A program made the translations under genes and the position numbers. Below are positions 50,707-58,808 of a DNA stretch of 64,000 nt, piece after piece. The DNA comes from Clostridia bacterium (GTDB taxonomy: Bacteria; Bacillota; Clostridia; Lachnospirales; JAOARL01): contig JAOARL010000019.1 of assembly GCA_025210555.1 (NCBI GenBank), positions 64,338 through 128,337 on the forward strand, written 5' to 3'. Every line of letters begins with the position of its first letter. Within the stretch, counting starts at the first letter, position 1. The notes beneath the pieces were generated by a model, which searched no databases, was not told the DNA's origin, and saw nothing but the letters and a program-made list of their open reading frames with translations.

Positions 50707-51339
50707 ATGAATATAAGAGAATATGTAGAAATTAATAATGTGTATTTTTCTTTTGCTAATGAATGCATAATTAATGAACTAGAACGTATTAGCAAAAATA
50801 ATGATAGTTTTAACATGGAAGAAGAATTTAAAAAATTAGAAAATGAAATAGGTAATAAGATAGGTATTCTTGAAGATGCATCTTGTATTTTATATGGAGA
50901 AGTACTTAAAGAAGTTTTGAATAGTCAAGATTTAACTTGTTTATTAAATGATATGCAAGAAGCTTTTAGAGAAAAACTTAACAGAGATAGTCTTAATTTT
51001 GGTAAGCAAAAAAAAGAGAAAAAAGAAGATATAACTAAACAAAATGATATAATTAGTAAGCAAAGAGGAAAAATACCTTCTGTTGCTAGAGTTTTAATAA
51101 GAAATGAAAAAATTTTAGGTGTATTTAATATAATGACAGCTGAGAGTTTAGGTGAAACTATTGATAAGAGGAATGAACTGGAGAGAGATCTTGCAAATGT
51201 TCAGTTTAATATGAAAGATACGATATCAATCTACTGTAGTTTAGATAAAAATTTAGAGGCTAATAATTATAGACCAGAAGAGGGTAAGGAAACAATTAAA
51301 ATTACAATGGGGAATGAAAAGAAATTATTAGAAGCATAA
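50707..51339 (+). CDS. Hypothetical protein
   Basis: A 210-residue soluble protein that I do not recognise. ATG at 50707 follows GTGGAGG; the in-frame ATG at 50689 lies before that site. The first part is helical (EEFKKLENEIGNKIGILEDA), followed by a Lys/Glu-rich linker (KQKKEKKEDITKQND), then a segment PSVARVLIRNEKILGVFNIM and a basic C-terminal region. No signal peptide. It has its own terminator. Confidence 0.55.
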   Translation: MNIREYVEINNVYFSFANECIINELERISKNNDSFNMEEEFKKLENEIGNKIGILEDASCILYGEVLKEVLNSQDLTCLLNDMQEAFREKLNRDSLNFGKQKKEKKEDITKQNDIISKQRGKIPSVARVLIRNEKILGVFNIMTAESLGETIDKRNELERDLANVQFNMKDTISIYCSLDKNLEANNYRPEEGKETIKITMGNEKKLLEA

Positions 51340-51358
51340 ATTAAATGCTTCTTTTTTT
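51331..51358 (+). terminator. Rho-independent terminator
   Basis: GAAGCAT pairs with ATGCTTC around AAATTAA, then seven Ts. The stem contains the stop codon. Confidence 0.85.
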
Positions 51359-51417
51359 ATTTAGATAAGTTTGTTATAATTTTAAGGTAACTTATTAATA
51401 TTATAAAGGAGCTTAGT

Positions 51418-52827
51418 ATGGAAGAAAACATAATAGAGATGTTAAAAGAAAAATATGAAAGAAAAGTTTCAGAGTTTAACTTACTTGTAGAGACATCAAA
51501 TAATTTAATAGTTATGAATAACAAACACGAAATGTATGAGAGTATACTTTCAAATATTATATATTTTTTAGGTGTTGAATATTCAGCGCTTATGATAAAA
51601 GGTCCAAACGAAGAAATGGATTTTTATTATAAGAGTAAATACAAGGATGAAATTAATAAAAAAATAGAAAAGGTTTTACCTAAGACAGAACCGCTTGAAT
51701 GGATGGAAGAAAAAACTTCATTTGCAAATGATAATGTAGATGCTAAAGATTATAAATTTATATTCTTTAGAGAAGTGGGATCATTTCTATTTGTTCCGTT
51801 AATTGTTAATTATGAATGTATTGGCGGTATGTATTTTGAAAGTAAAAAGAAAGACTTCTTTATAGATGATGATATAAAGATTATAGATGTTTTGGTAAAT
51901 CAAATATCACTATTTATAGGGAATGAAAATTTAAGAGAATATTATATTTGCAACGCTGAAACAGATAGCCTTACAGGTTTTAAAAATAGGGTCGTATTTG
52001 ATGAACTTATAGGAAAAGATGAAATAGTTGAAAAATATCAAATGGCATATATAACAATAGATAATCTTAAGAATTTAATATCGGATGAGGAAATAGTTAT
52101 AGGTGAATTAGTTAGGATGTTAAAAGTTAGTTTTCCAAAGAGTATAGAAACTATGTATAGATATAATAGAAGAACTTTTGTAGTATTAGATAACAATTTA
52201 AGTATTAAGAATTTTTATATAATGCTAGAAGATATTAAGAAAAAATTTAAACAAAAAGGATTTATGGTAAATGATGCCATTAAGCATTATTCACTTAGTA
52301 TAGGGATTGCAGATTTTGATGAGTGTATTGTTAAATCAAATTTATTATATTTACTGAACAAGTCAAAAGAAGCAAGAAATTATTCAGCTATGATGGGCGG
52401 GAATAATATAAATATATATACAAGTAAATTAGAACTTCTGGTTAAGTCAGAAGAAATAATAAGAAGAGAACTTGTTAAAGCTAGAAAGTATGGATGGAAA
52501 GTTCAAATAGGATATATTAACTTCAAACTAGATGCTATATTAGGAGAAAATTATGAGCCAGAGATGGTAAATATTGTTGATGAGATGGTTGAGACAACAG
52601 TTAAAGATTCAGACATGATATTTAAAACATTTGATATTAAATACTTATTTATATCTCATGAAAAGTTTGATATGGATGCTCTTAAAAAAGATTTAGAAGA
52701 AAAAGTTAAAAAGAGTAAGCTAGGGAAGATGCAATGTGAAATAGAAGTTTTAGAGTATAATTATCCAGAAGATAGTGGAGATTTCTTAAGTGTATTAGGA
52801 ATTATGCCAAAAAGATTTTACTCATAA
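51418..52827 (+). CDS. GAF-domain protein with degenerate GGDEF domain
   Basis: A 469-residue soluble signalling protein. A coiled N-terminus (about 1-40) is followed by a GAF domain (about 40-170, SNIIYFLGVEYSALMI to VNQISLFIGN). The GGDEF-like domain begins with the standard AETDSLTGFKNRVVFDEL near 180, but where the active GG(D/E)EF loop should be it reads MYRYNRRTFVVLD, so it cannot make cyclic di-GMP. The last 130 residues are an alpha/beta domain of unknown type, perhaps a second degenerate copy. Such proteins act as sensors. AAGGAG precedes the ATG. Confidence 0.75.
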   Translation: MEENIIEMLKEKYERKVSEFNLLVETSNNLIVMNNKHEMYESILSNIIYFLGVEYSALMIKGPNEEMDFYYKSKYKDEINKKIEKVLPKTEPLEWMEEKTSFANDNVDAKDYKFIFFREVGSFLFVPLIVNYECIGGMYFESKKKDFFIDDDIKIIDVLVNQISLFIGNENLREYYICNAETDSLTGFKNRVVFDELIGKDEIVEKYQMAYITIDNLKNLISDEEIVIGELVRMLKVSFPKSIETMYRYNRRTFVVLDNNLSIKNFYIMLEDIKKKFKQKGFMVNDAIKHYSLSIGIADFDECIVKSNLLYLLNKSKEARNYSAMMGGNNINIYTSKLELLVKSEEIIRRELVKARKYGWKVQIGYINFKLDAILGENYEPEMVNIVDEMVETTVKDSDMIFKTFDIKYLFISHEKFDMDALKKDLEEKVKKSKLGKMQCEIEVLEYNYPEDSGDFLSVLGIMPKRFYS

Positions 52828-52830
52828 TAA

Positions 52831-52858
52831 AATAAGAGTACTATGTACTCTTATTTTT
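52831..52858. terminator. Bidirectional terminator
   Basis: AATAAGAGTAC pairs perfectly with GTACTCTTATT around TAT. T-rich tails on both sides serve the convergent genes at 51418 and 52851. Confidence 0.88.
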
Positions 52859-53585
52859 GTGGTTTGTTTTGCATTAATTTAGTTGGAATGTTATAAATAA
52901 CATCTTTTCTTTCAACTATCATATCAATCTTATTTTTTAATTCATCATTTTTATTTAAATAATTTATTAGATTTGCATTTGGATTAAATGCAATAGGGTT
53001 ACCAACTAGTTCAAACATTGTTATATCTCCAGTTGTATCACCATAAGCATAAGAATTACTTAAATCTAAATCATACTTTTCTTTGAAATAATTAATTGAT
53101 TTTTGTTTGTTATCTCTGTCCCACATAGGTTCAATTTCTCCATTGAAATGATCATCAGAATCATAGTGGTATTTAGTGCCAATATAGTCATCAAATTCTA
53201 GGTGTCTAGCAAACTTCTCAACTAATATATGTGGACTTCCTGATATAGCTATAACAAGGTGTCCTTGATCTTTATGCCATTTAATTCTATCTCTAGTGTA
53301 ACGATAAACTCTATCAGCTTTTTCTTTAATAATTTGATTTGATATATAATCAATTATGTGTTTATCTGTTCCTTTAATGTTTTCTTGATACATTTCTGCT
53401 AAATCATTTAAGTAAGTTTCATATGATCCTTTTCTGTTATCCCATCTATCAAAAGCAGGCTTAACTTTAGTAACCCACATTTCTTCAGAAAGAATACCGT
53501 ATTTAGTAAACTTCTTAAATATTTCTATTAGTAGACTATCTCTATAAATAGTCCCATCTACATCAAAAAATGCTACTTGTTTCAT
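52851..53585 (-). CDS. HAD-IB family phosphatase (SerB-like)
   Basis: A 244-residue cytoplasmic phosphatase. Motif I is FFDVDGTIYRD at residues 6-16 with the nucleophile and acid/base Asp. Motif II is VIAISGSP near 111-118. Motif IV reads YAYGDTTGDITMF near 178-190, with the metal-binding Asp residues. This is the IB subgroup that includes phosphoserine phosphatases and phosphoglycerate-type phosphatases; the substrate cannot be fixed. AAGGAG lies upstream on the - strand. Confidence 0.88.
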   Translation of the reverse strand: MKQVAFFDVDGTIYRDSLLIEIFKKFTKYGILSEEMWVTKVKPAFDRWDNRKGSYETYLNDLAEMYQENIKGTDKHIIDYISNQIIKEKADRVYRYTRDRIKWHKDQGHLVIAISGSPHILVEKFARHLEFDDYIGTKYHYDSDDHFNGEIEPMWDRDNKQKSINYFKEKYDLDLSNSYAYGDTTGDITMFELVGNPIAFNPNANLINYLNKNDELKNKIDMIVERKDVIYNIPTKLMQNKPQK

Positions 53586-53610
53586 TTACCTAATCACTCC
53601 TTAAAGTAAA

Positions 53611-53637
53611 ATAAAGTAGCTATAAAAGCTACTTTAT
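53611..53637 (-). terminator. Terminator of the 53629 gene
   Basis: ATAAAGTAGCT pairs perfectly with AGCTACTTTAT around ATAAA. Read on the - strand, TTTATTTTAC follows. It may also partly stop transcription that would otherwise enter the HAD gene. Confidence 0.65.
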
Positions 53638-53841
53638 ATCTATTATTGTCGTTTCCGCAAAATTATCAAAATGAGGGTCGTTAAGATGCATGTGATGAAG
53701 TCTGTTTGAAAGTAACATCACTTCATTTTGTGTCTTACAGTGAATTTCTTTTCCGTTGTTTATAAGTGTATAACCGTGGTTGTCAAAATGAACAGAAACA
53801 CCCATTTTAGATAATTTAATACAAATATCTTTGAAATTCAT
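53629..53841 (-). CDS. Small conserved-looking hypothetical protein
   Basis: A 70-residue soluble protein with several histidines and an Asn-Asp-Pro-His cluster (LHHMHLNDPHFDNF). A first alpha/beta half (VSVHFDNHGYTLINNGKEIHC) is well formed. The AGGAGG site just upstream and a matching -strand promoter support expression. Function unknown; metal binding is possible from the histidines. Confidence 0.65.
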   Translation of the reverse strand: MNFKDICIKLSKMGVSVHFDNHGYTLINNGKEIHCKTQNEVMLLSNRLHHMHLNDPHFDNFAETTIIDIK

Positions 53842-53875
53842 AAAAGTCCCTCCTTTTCATTTGAGTACTACTATA

Positions 53876-53904
53876 ATTATACTCCCAAAATACTAAAAAA
53901 TCAA
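53876..53904 (-). promoter_or_regulatory. Promoter of the 53629 gene
   Basis: On the - strand, TTGATT (53899-53904), a 17-base spacer and TATAAT (53876-53881). Confidence 0.65.
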
Positions 53905-53916
53905 GGAATTTCACCT

Positions 53917-53945
53917 TTGACTATGGGGTATATTTATAGTAAAAT
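53917..53945 (+). promoter_or_regulatory. Promoter of the 53979 ATPase and downstream genes
   Basis: TTGACT at 53917-53922, a 17-base spacer, TAAAAT at 53940-53945. It is divergent from the promoter at 53876. Confidence 0.6.
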
Positions 53946-53978
53946 TAAAAGGAAAATAGGGAGAAATGAGGGATTATA

Positions 53979-55406
53979 TTGAAGCTTATATATGCTAAGG
54001 AAGAAAGAATAGGAAATCCGAATCTGTTTTGGGGTAGAAAAAAGGAACTAGAATACCTTATGAACTGGGTTGAAGAGATACCTAAAAAAATTAATGGACC
54101 AGTAGCTATTCTTTCAAGAAGTAAAAAAGGAAAGACGGCTATGGTAGAAAGACTTTACAATATTGTTTATTCAAAAGGATCACATGTAATACCTTTTTAC
54201 TATGAAGTTAGAGAATATCCATATTGGGTAATAGATTTTGCAAAAGAATTCTATTTAAGTTTTGTGCAACAGTATTTAAGTTTTAAATTAAGAAATCCTG
54301 AGATTGCTAGAAGTAGATTTGACATAAACTTACTTAGAGCATTAGCAGATGAAAATGATTGTGATGAGTTAGTTGCAGATATATATCAAATGGAAGAATT
54401 GTTTAATAACACTGAAAATGAATCTGAAATAGTATTTTATGCTTTATCAGCACCTGATAGAGTTGCAAGTATTACAGGGGATTTTGTTATGCAGATTATA
54501 GATGAGTTCCATTTATTAACATCACAAATATATTTAGATAAAGAAAGAAAGGTTCCATTTGAAGATTTAATTAGTTCATATACGACATTAACTAAATCTA
54601 AAAATGCACCAATAATAGCAACAGGAAGTAAAATGGGATGGTTAAAAGAGCTTATTCATGAAAAACTACCAGCAAGATTTAAAGAAATTAACATTGGTAA
54701 TTTTTCTCTTGAAGAGTCAATGGGAGCAGTAATGAATTATGCAAAAGTATTAGGAAAGACAGTTACTACTGAGCAAGCATTTTATATTTCAGAAGTAGCG
54801 GAAAATGATCCTTTTTATATTTATTGTATAATGCTTAGCGACTATGAAAATAAAAAGTTTGATACAGTAGAAGATATATATGAAATATTAGAATATGAAT
54901 ATACTGAAGGTAAAGTACATGTAACATGGAAAGAGTATTTTGAAAAAACACTTGAAGGTAAGCACAATCAAGAACTTAAAAAGTTACTAATGCTTCTTAC
55001 AGATAATCAAGGTAAAGAATATGAAATAGATGAGATTATTAAAGAAACTGGTCTTGATATAAGTGAAGAAGAGTGTAGACATTATTTACATAAATTAATA
55101 AAGGGAGACCTTATATTAAGAGGTAATACTAAGTATATTTATAAAGGGATACATGATGATGTGTTAACAAAAGTTCTAAAGTTTGTATATGATTCAAACT
55201 TTGATTTTGAAGATTTTAGAGCTAAGGATAAATATAATAGAGATAAAATGATATCTAATATTAAGAAGATAGATATAGAAAAGCAATTAGAGTTTTATAA
55301 TGATATTAAAGATGGACTTAATTACGAGACTCCATCAGTAGTTGGGAAAATATTTAAGAGTATTGCTCAAATGTTTTCAGGAAGTAAAGAAACAGCAAAA
55401 AAGTAA
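53979..55406 (+). CDS. AAA/STAND-type ATPase
   Basis: A 475-residue soluble protein. LFWGRKKELEYLMNWVEE near 15-30 is the typical entry helix, followed by a P-loop in the form SRSKKGKTAM near 47-56 and a Walker B-like MQIIDEFHLL near 168-177. A C-terminal winged-helix-like part (EIDEIIKETGLDISEEECRHYLHKLI) is at about 345-380. The P-loop is unusual (RSKKGKT rather than GxxxxGKT) but keeps GKT. TTG is the only start in frame after GAGGGA. The role is unknown. It lies 15 bases before the pyrimidine phosphorylase gene. Confidence 0.7.
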   Translation: MKLIYAKEERIGNPNLFWGRKKELEYLMNWVEEIPKKINGPVAILSRSKKGKTAMVERLYNIVYSKGSHVIPFYYEVREYPYWVIDFAKEFYLSFVQQYLSFKLRNPEIARSRFDINLLRALADENDCDELVADIYQMEELFNNTENESEIVFYALSAPDRVASITGDFVMQIIDEFHLLTSQIYLDKERKVPFEDLISSYTTLTKSKNAPIIATGSKMGWLKELIHEKLPARFKEINIGNFSLEESMGAVMNYAKVLGKTVTTEQAFYISEVAENDPFYIYCIMLSDYENKKFDTVEDIYEILEYEYTEGKVHVTWKEYFEKTLEGKHNQELKKLLMLLTDNQGKEYEIDEIIKETGLDISEEECRHYLHKLIKGDLILRGNTKYIYKGIHDDVLTKVLKFVYDSNFDFEDFRAKDKYNRDKMISNIKKIDIEKQLEFYNDIKDGLNYETPSVVGKIFKSIAQMFSGSKETAKK

Positions 55407-55421
55407 AAGGTGGATTATAAA

Positions 55422-56747
55422 ATGAGAATGTACGACATTATTGAGAAAAAAAGAGACGGATATAAATTAAGCAAAGAAGAGATAGAGTTTTTCGTTAATG
55501 GATTTACAAACGGAACTATTCCAGATTATCAAGCATCAGCATTTTTAATGGCAGTATTTTTTAATCAAATGGATAAAGAAGAAACTATAGACTTAACTAT
55601 GGCCATGCTTGAAAGTGGAGATAAATTGGATTTATCTAAAATTGAAGGAATAAAAGTAGATAAGCATAGTACTGGTGGAGTTGGAGACAAAACAACTATA
55701 ATACTTGCACCATTGGTAGCAGCTGCGGGAGTTCCAGTTGCAAAAATGTCAGGAAGAGGATTAGGACATACTGGTGGAACAATAGATAAGTTCGAGTCAT
55801 TTGATGATTTCAAACTTAATATACCAGAAGAAAAATTTATAGCAGATGTTAATGAAATTGGTGTAGCGATAGCTTCTCAAACTGGAGATTTAGCTCCAGC
55901 AGATAAGAAGATTTATGCACTTAGAGATGTTACAGCTACAGTTAATAATTTATCATTAATTGCTAGTAGTATAATGAGTAAAAAGTTAGCTTCTGGAGCA
56001 GATGCAATAGTGCTTGATGTTAAGACAGGTAGTGGAGCATTTATGAAAGAAGAAGATGATGCATTTGATTTAGCTAAAATAATGGTTGAAATTGGATGTG
56101 GGGTAGGAAGAAATACAATAGGTGTTATTACTGATATGGATGAACCACTTGGTTTTGCAGTTGGTAATGTGCTTGAAGTTATAGAAGCAATAGATACATT
56201 AAAAGGTGAGGGACCAAAAGATCTAACTGATTTATGTCTTGAACTTGGAGCTCACATGTTAGTTTTAGGTGGAAAAGCTAGTGATATTGAAGATGCTAAA
56301 AGAACTCTTGAAGATTTAATTGATTCAGGAAAAGCACTTGAAAAACTTAAAGAATTAATAGCGGCTCAAGGTGGAAACCCAGAGTTTATAGAAAACTATG
56401 AAATGTTTAAAAAAGCATCTATAGTTAAAGATATTTATTTAGAAGATGAAGGCTTTATCCAAAAAATAGAATCAGAAGAAGTAGGAAAAGCTGCACTTGT
56501 TTTAGGTGCTGGAAGAGAAACTAAGGAAAGTGAAATCGATTTAGCAGTAGGAATTGTTCTAAGTAAAAAAGTAGGAGATTATGTAGGACAAGCTGAGAGA
56601 GTTGCAACTATATATGCAAACGATTTGGATAAGTTTGAAGAAGCTAAAGAGATTTTAACTAAAGCTTATATTGTTGAGAATAAAGAAGTAGAAGAAAAGA
56701 AATTAATTAAAGGAATTGTTTACGAGAACAATATCGTAAAATATTAA
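55422..56747 (+). CDS. pdp: Pyrimidine-nucleoside phosphorylase
   Basis: A 441-residue salvage enzyme that splits uridine, thymidine or deoxyuridine with phosphate to the base and (deoxy)ribose 1-phosphate. RMYDIIEKKRDGYKLSKEE at the start, DKHSTGGVGDKTT near 83-95 and KMSGRGLGHTGGTIDK near 110-125 are the family signatures, the last two forming the phosphate and nucleoside sites. Length is normal. ATG at 55422 is used; an earlier GTG at 55410 overlaps the AAAGGTGG site. It leads into the M50 and scp genes. Confidence 0.96.
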   Translation: MRMYDIIEKKRDGYKLSKEEIEFFVNGFTNGTIPDYQASAFLMAVFFNQMDKEETIDLTMAMLESGDKLDLSKIEGIKVDKHSTGGVGDKTTIILAPLVAAAGVPVAKMSGRGLGHTGGTIDKFESFDDFKLNIPEEKFIADVNEIGVAIASQTGDLAPADKKIYALRDVTATVNNLSLIASSIMSKKLASGADAIVLDVKTGSGAFMKEEDDAFDLAKIMVEIGCGVGRNTIGVITDMDEPLGFAVGNVLEVIEAIDTLKGEGPKDLTDLCLELGAHMLVLGGKASDIEDAKRTLEDLIDSGKALEKLKELIAAQGGNPEFIENYEMFKKASIVKDIYLEDEGFIQKIESEEVGKAALVLGAGRETKESEIDLAVGIVLSKKVGDYVGQAERVATIYANDLDKFEEAKEILTKAYIVENKEVEEKKLIKGIVYENNIVKY

Positions 56748-56757
56748 GGAGTAAATT

Positions 56758-57387
56758 ATGTTAATTAGTATGTTGTTTAGCAACCCAATGTTATTTTTTT
56801 CAATAATACCTGTACTTATATTTTCATTTGTAGTGCATGAATATGCACATGCATATGCAGCATATAAGCTTGGGGATGGGTCACAAAGGTATAAGGGGAG
56901 AATGTCACTTGATCCTAGAAGACACTTGGATCCAGTAGGTTTTTTAATGCTTATTACAGTGGGATTTGGATGGGCTAAGCCTGTTGAAGTTAATCCGTAT
57001 GCATTTAAAAAGCCTGAAAGAGATAATAAGATAGTTGCTTTTGCAGGTCCATTATCAAATTTTGTAATGGCATTTATATTAACGGGAATATATGTATATC
57101 TTGCAGGTAATCAATATTTATCAGCGCTTATGTTAACTGTTTTAGTATGGGGGATTAGAGTTAATTTAATGCTTATGAGCTTTAACTTGATTCCACTTCC
57201 ACCACTTGATGGTTCAAAGATATTTTTACCAAGACGAGTATTATATCAATTAGAGGCAAATTATGAAATTCTTAGAATAGTATTTTTAATACTTATATTT
57301 AGTAATACATTAGGTCAATTTATTATATTACCAGCTTCAAACTTTGTATCGTCTATGTTTTTAACATTTTTTGAAATGGTGATGTAA
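56758..57387 (+). CDS. Site-2 protease family (M50) membrane metalloprotease
   Basis: A 209-residue integral membrane protein with about five to six helices. The zinc motif HEYAHA is in the first helices at residues 27-32, and NLIPLPPLDGSKI near 143-155 supplies the third ligand Asp, as in the compact FtsH-independent M50 group (rip3/YwhC-like). The substrates are unknown. It begins 10 bases after the phosphorylase gene and is directly followed by scpA, a gene order common in Bacillota. Confidence 0.92.
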   Translation: MLISMLFSNPMLFFSIIPVLIFSFVVHEYAHAYAAYKLGDGSQRYKGRMSLDPRRHLDPVGFLMLITVGFGWAKPVEVNPYAFKKPERDNKIVAFAGPLSNFVMAFILTGIYVYLAGNQYLSALMLTVLVWGIRVNLMLMSFNLIPLPPLDGSKIFLPRRVLYQLEANYEILRIVFLILIFSNTLGQFIILPASNFVSSMFLTFFEMVM

Positions 57388-58107
57388 ATGGAATTCAAAC
57401 TAGAAAACTTTGAAGGTCCGCTTGACCTTCTTTTCCATTTAATGGAGAAACATGAAGTTGATATATATGATATTCCAATAGCTATGATTACTCAGCAGTA
57501 TCTTGACTATATGGAAAAGTTTGATGAAGATATGGAAAACATGAGTGAGTTTTTAGTAATGGCAGCCACTCTTATCAAAATTAAGTCTAAAATGCTTATA
57601 CCGCTTCTTAAAGAAGAGGAACCAGAAGAAGATCCAAGAGAAGATTTAATACAAAAACTTTTAGAATATAAAAAGATAAAGATGACAGTTGAATATCTTA
57701 AAGAGAGAGAAGAGAAATACAATAGAAGAGCTTTTAAAGAACCTATTGAAGTTGCTTTTGAGCAAGAGACTGAAAGTCTTGAAGAGGTTTTAGAAGGAGT
57801 AGATCTTAGAAAGCTATTTGAATTATTTAAGAATGCTGTTAACTCTAACGAAAATAAGAAAGATAAGATGAGATTAGAGTTTAAGTCAGTTAAGAGGGAT
57901 GTATTTAAAATATCTGATAAGATGGAATATGTGGAAAAACTTATATTAAAGAATAGAGAAGCTAAATTTAGTTCATTATTTAATGAAGAATTTGAGAAGA
58001 TGGAAGCAGTAGTTACTTTTTTAGCAATACTTGAACTTATTAAAGTTAAGAAAGTTAAAGTAAAGCAAAAAGAAAATTTTGAAGATATATTTATAGAAGC
58101 TTGTTAG
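57388..58107 (+). CDS. scpA: Segregation and condensation protein A (ScpA kleisin)
   Basis: A 239-residue kleisin that joins the two SMC heads and ScpB to make the bacterial condensin complex, which organises and segregates the chromosome. The N-terminal part FEGPLDLLFHLMEKHEVDIYDI and MAATLIKIKSKMLIP match family hallmarks; the C-terminal winged helix (VTFLAILELIKVKKVKVKQ) binds SMC. It starts right after the M50 stop codon with a weak site, consistent with coupling. scpB follows by 10 bases. Confidence 0.96.
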   Translation: MEFKLENFEGPLDLLFHLMEKHEVDIYDIPIAMITQQYLDYMEKFDEDMENMSEFLVMAATLIKIKSKMLIPLLKEEEPEEDPREDLIQKLLEYKKIKMTVEYLKEREEKYNRRAFKEPIEVAFEQETESLEEVLEGVDLRKLFELFKNAVNSNENKKDKMRLEFKSVKRDVFKISDKMEYVEKLILKNREAKFSSLFNEEFEKMEAVVTFLAILELIKVKKVKVKQKENFEDIFIEAC

Positions 58108-58117
58108 GAGTAAATTT

Positions 58118-58666
58118 ATGAAGTCAAATATAGGTAGAGATATAGAAGCTATACTTTTTATATCAGGTAAAAAAATTGAAGAAAAAGTTATTCTAAGCTC
58201 TTTGGATATGAAGAAAATAGAATTAGCTTATGAAATAAACAAACTTAATGAAACATACAAAGAGAGCAATAGTGGAATTGAGATTATAAAAGTTGGAAAT
58301 GGTTATCAAATGGTAACAACACCTGAAAGCCATGAGAATTTAAAAAAAGTTTATGAAAAGGTTAATAAAACAAAATTAACACAAGCTGTTCTTGAGACTC
58401 TAGCTATAATAGCATATAGGCAACCTGTTACTAAATCAGAAGTTGAAGATGTCAGGGGAGTTAGCTGTGAACATAGTTTTAATAAACTTTTGAAACTTGG
58501 AATAATTGAAGAAGTTGGAAGATTAGAGAAAATAGGTAGACCTATTATATTTGGAACAACTGATGAATTTTTAAGAATATTTGGATTTGAATCAGTTGAT
58601 GAAATAAAAGAATTTGAAGAAAATCTTATAATTGAAGATGAAGTTAATGAAGAAGAGAAGGTATAG
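58118..58666 (+). CDS. scpB: Segregation and condensation protein B (ScpB)
   Basis: A 182-residue partner of ScpA in the SMC condensin complex. It is a dimer of two winged helices. Family features: IEAILFISGKKIEEKVI at the start, then QAVLETLAIIAYRQPVTKSEVEDVRGV near 92-118, and LGIIEEVGRLEKIGRPIIFGTTDEFLRIFG near 128-157. The C-terminal tail is acidic and probably flexible. AGGAG precedes the ATG. Confidence 0.96.
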   Translation: MKSNIGRDIEAILFISGKKIEEKVILSSLDMKKIELAYEINKLNETYKESNSGIEIIKVGNGYQMVTTPESHENLKKVYEKVNKTKLTQAVLETLAIIAYRQPVTKSEVEDVRGVSCEHSFNKLLKLGIIEEVGRLEKIGRPIIFGTTDEFLRIFGFESVDEIKEFEENLIIEDEVNEEEKV

Positions 58667-58686
58667 AGTAATCTATATCTTTTTTT
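58660..58686 (+). terminator. Rho-independent terminator
   Basis: GGTATAGA pairs with TCTATATC (one G-T pair) around GTAA, followed by seven Ts, at the end of scpB. Confidence 0.8.
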
Positions 58687-58808
58687 ATTATTTTACTCCA
58701 AAAATATGGTTAAAAAGTTCAGCTTTTGTATAGACTATATGATTTATAAGGAGTAAAATATAAGTAACGTATTTAAATGAAATTTATAATATTTGTATGG
58801 AGGATAAT

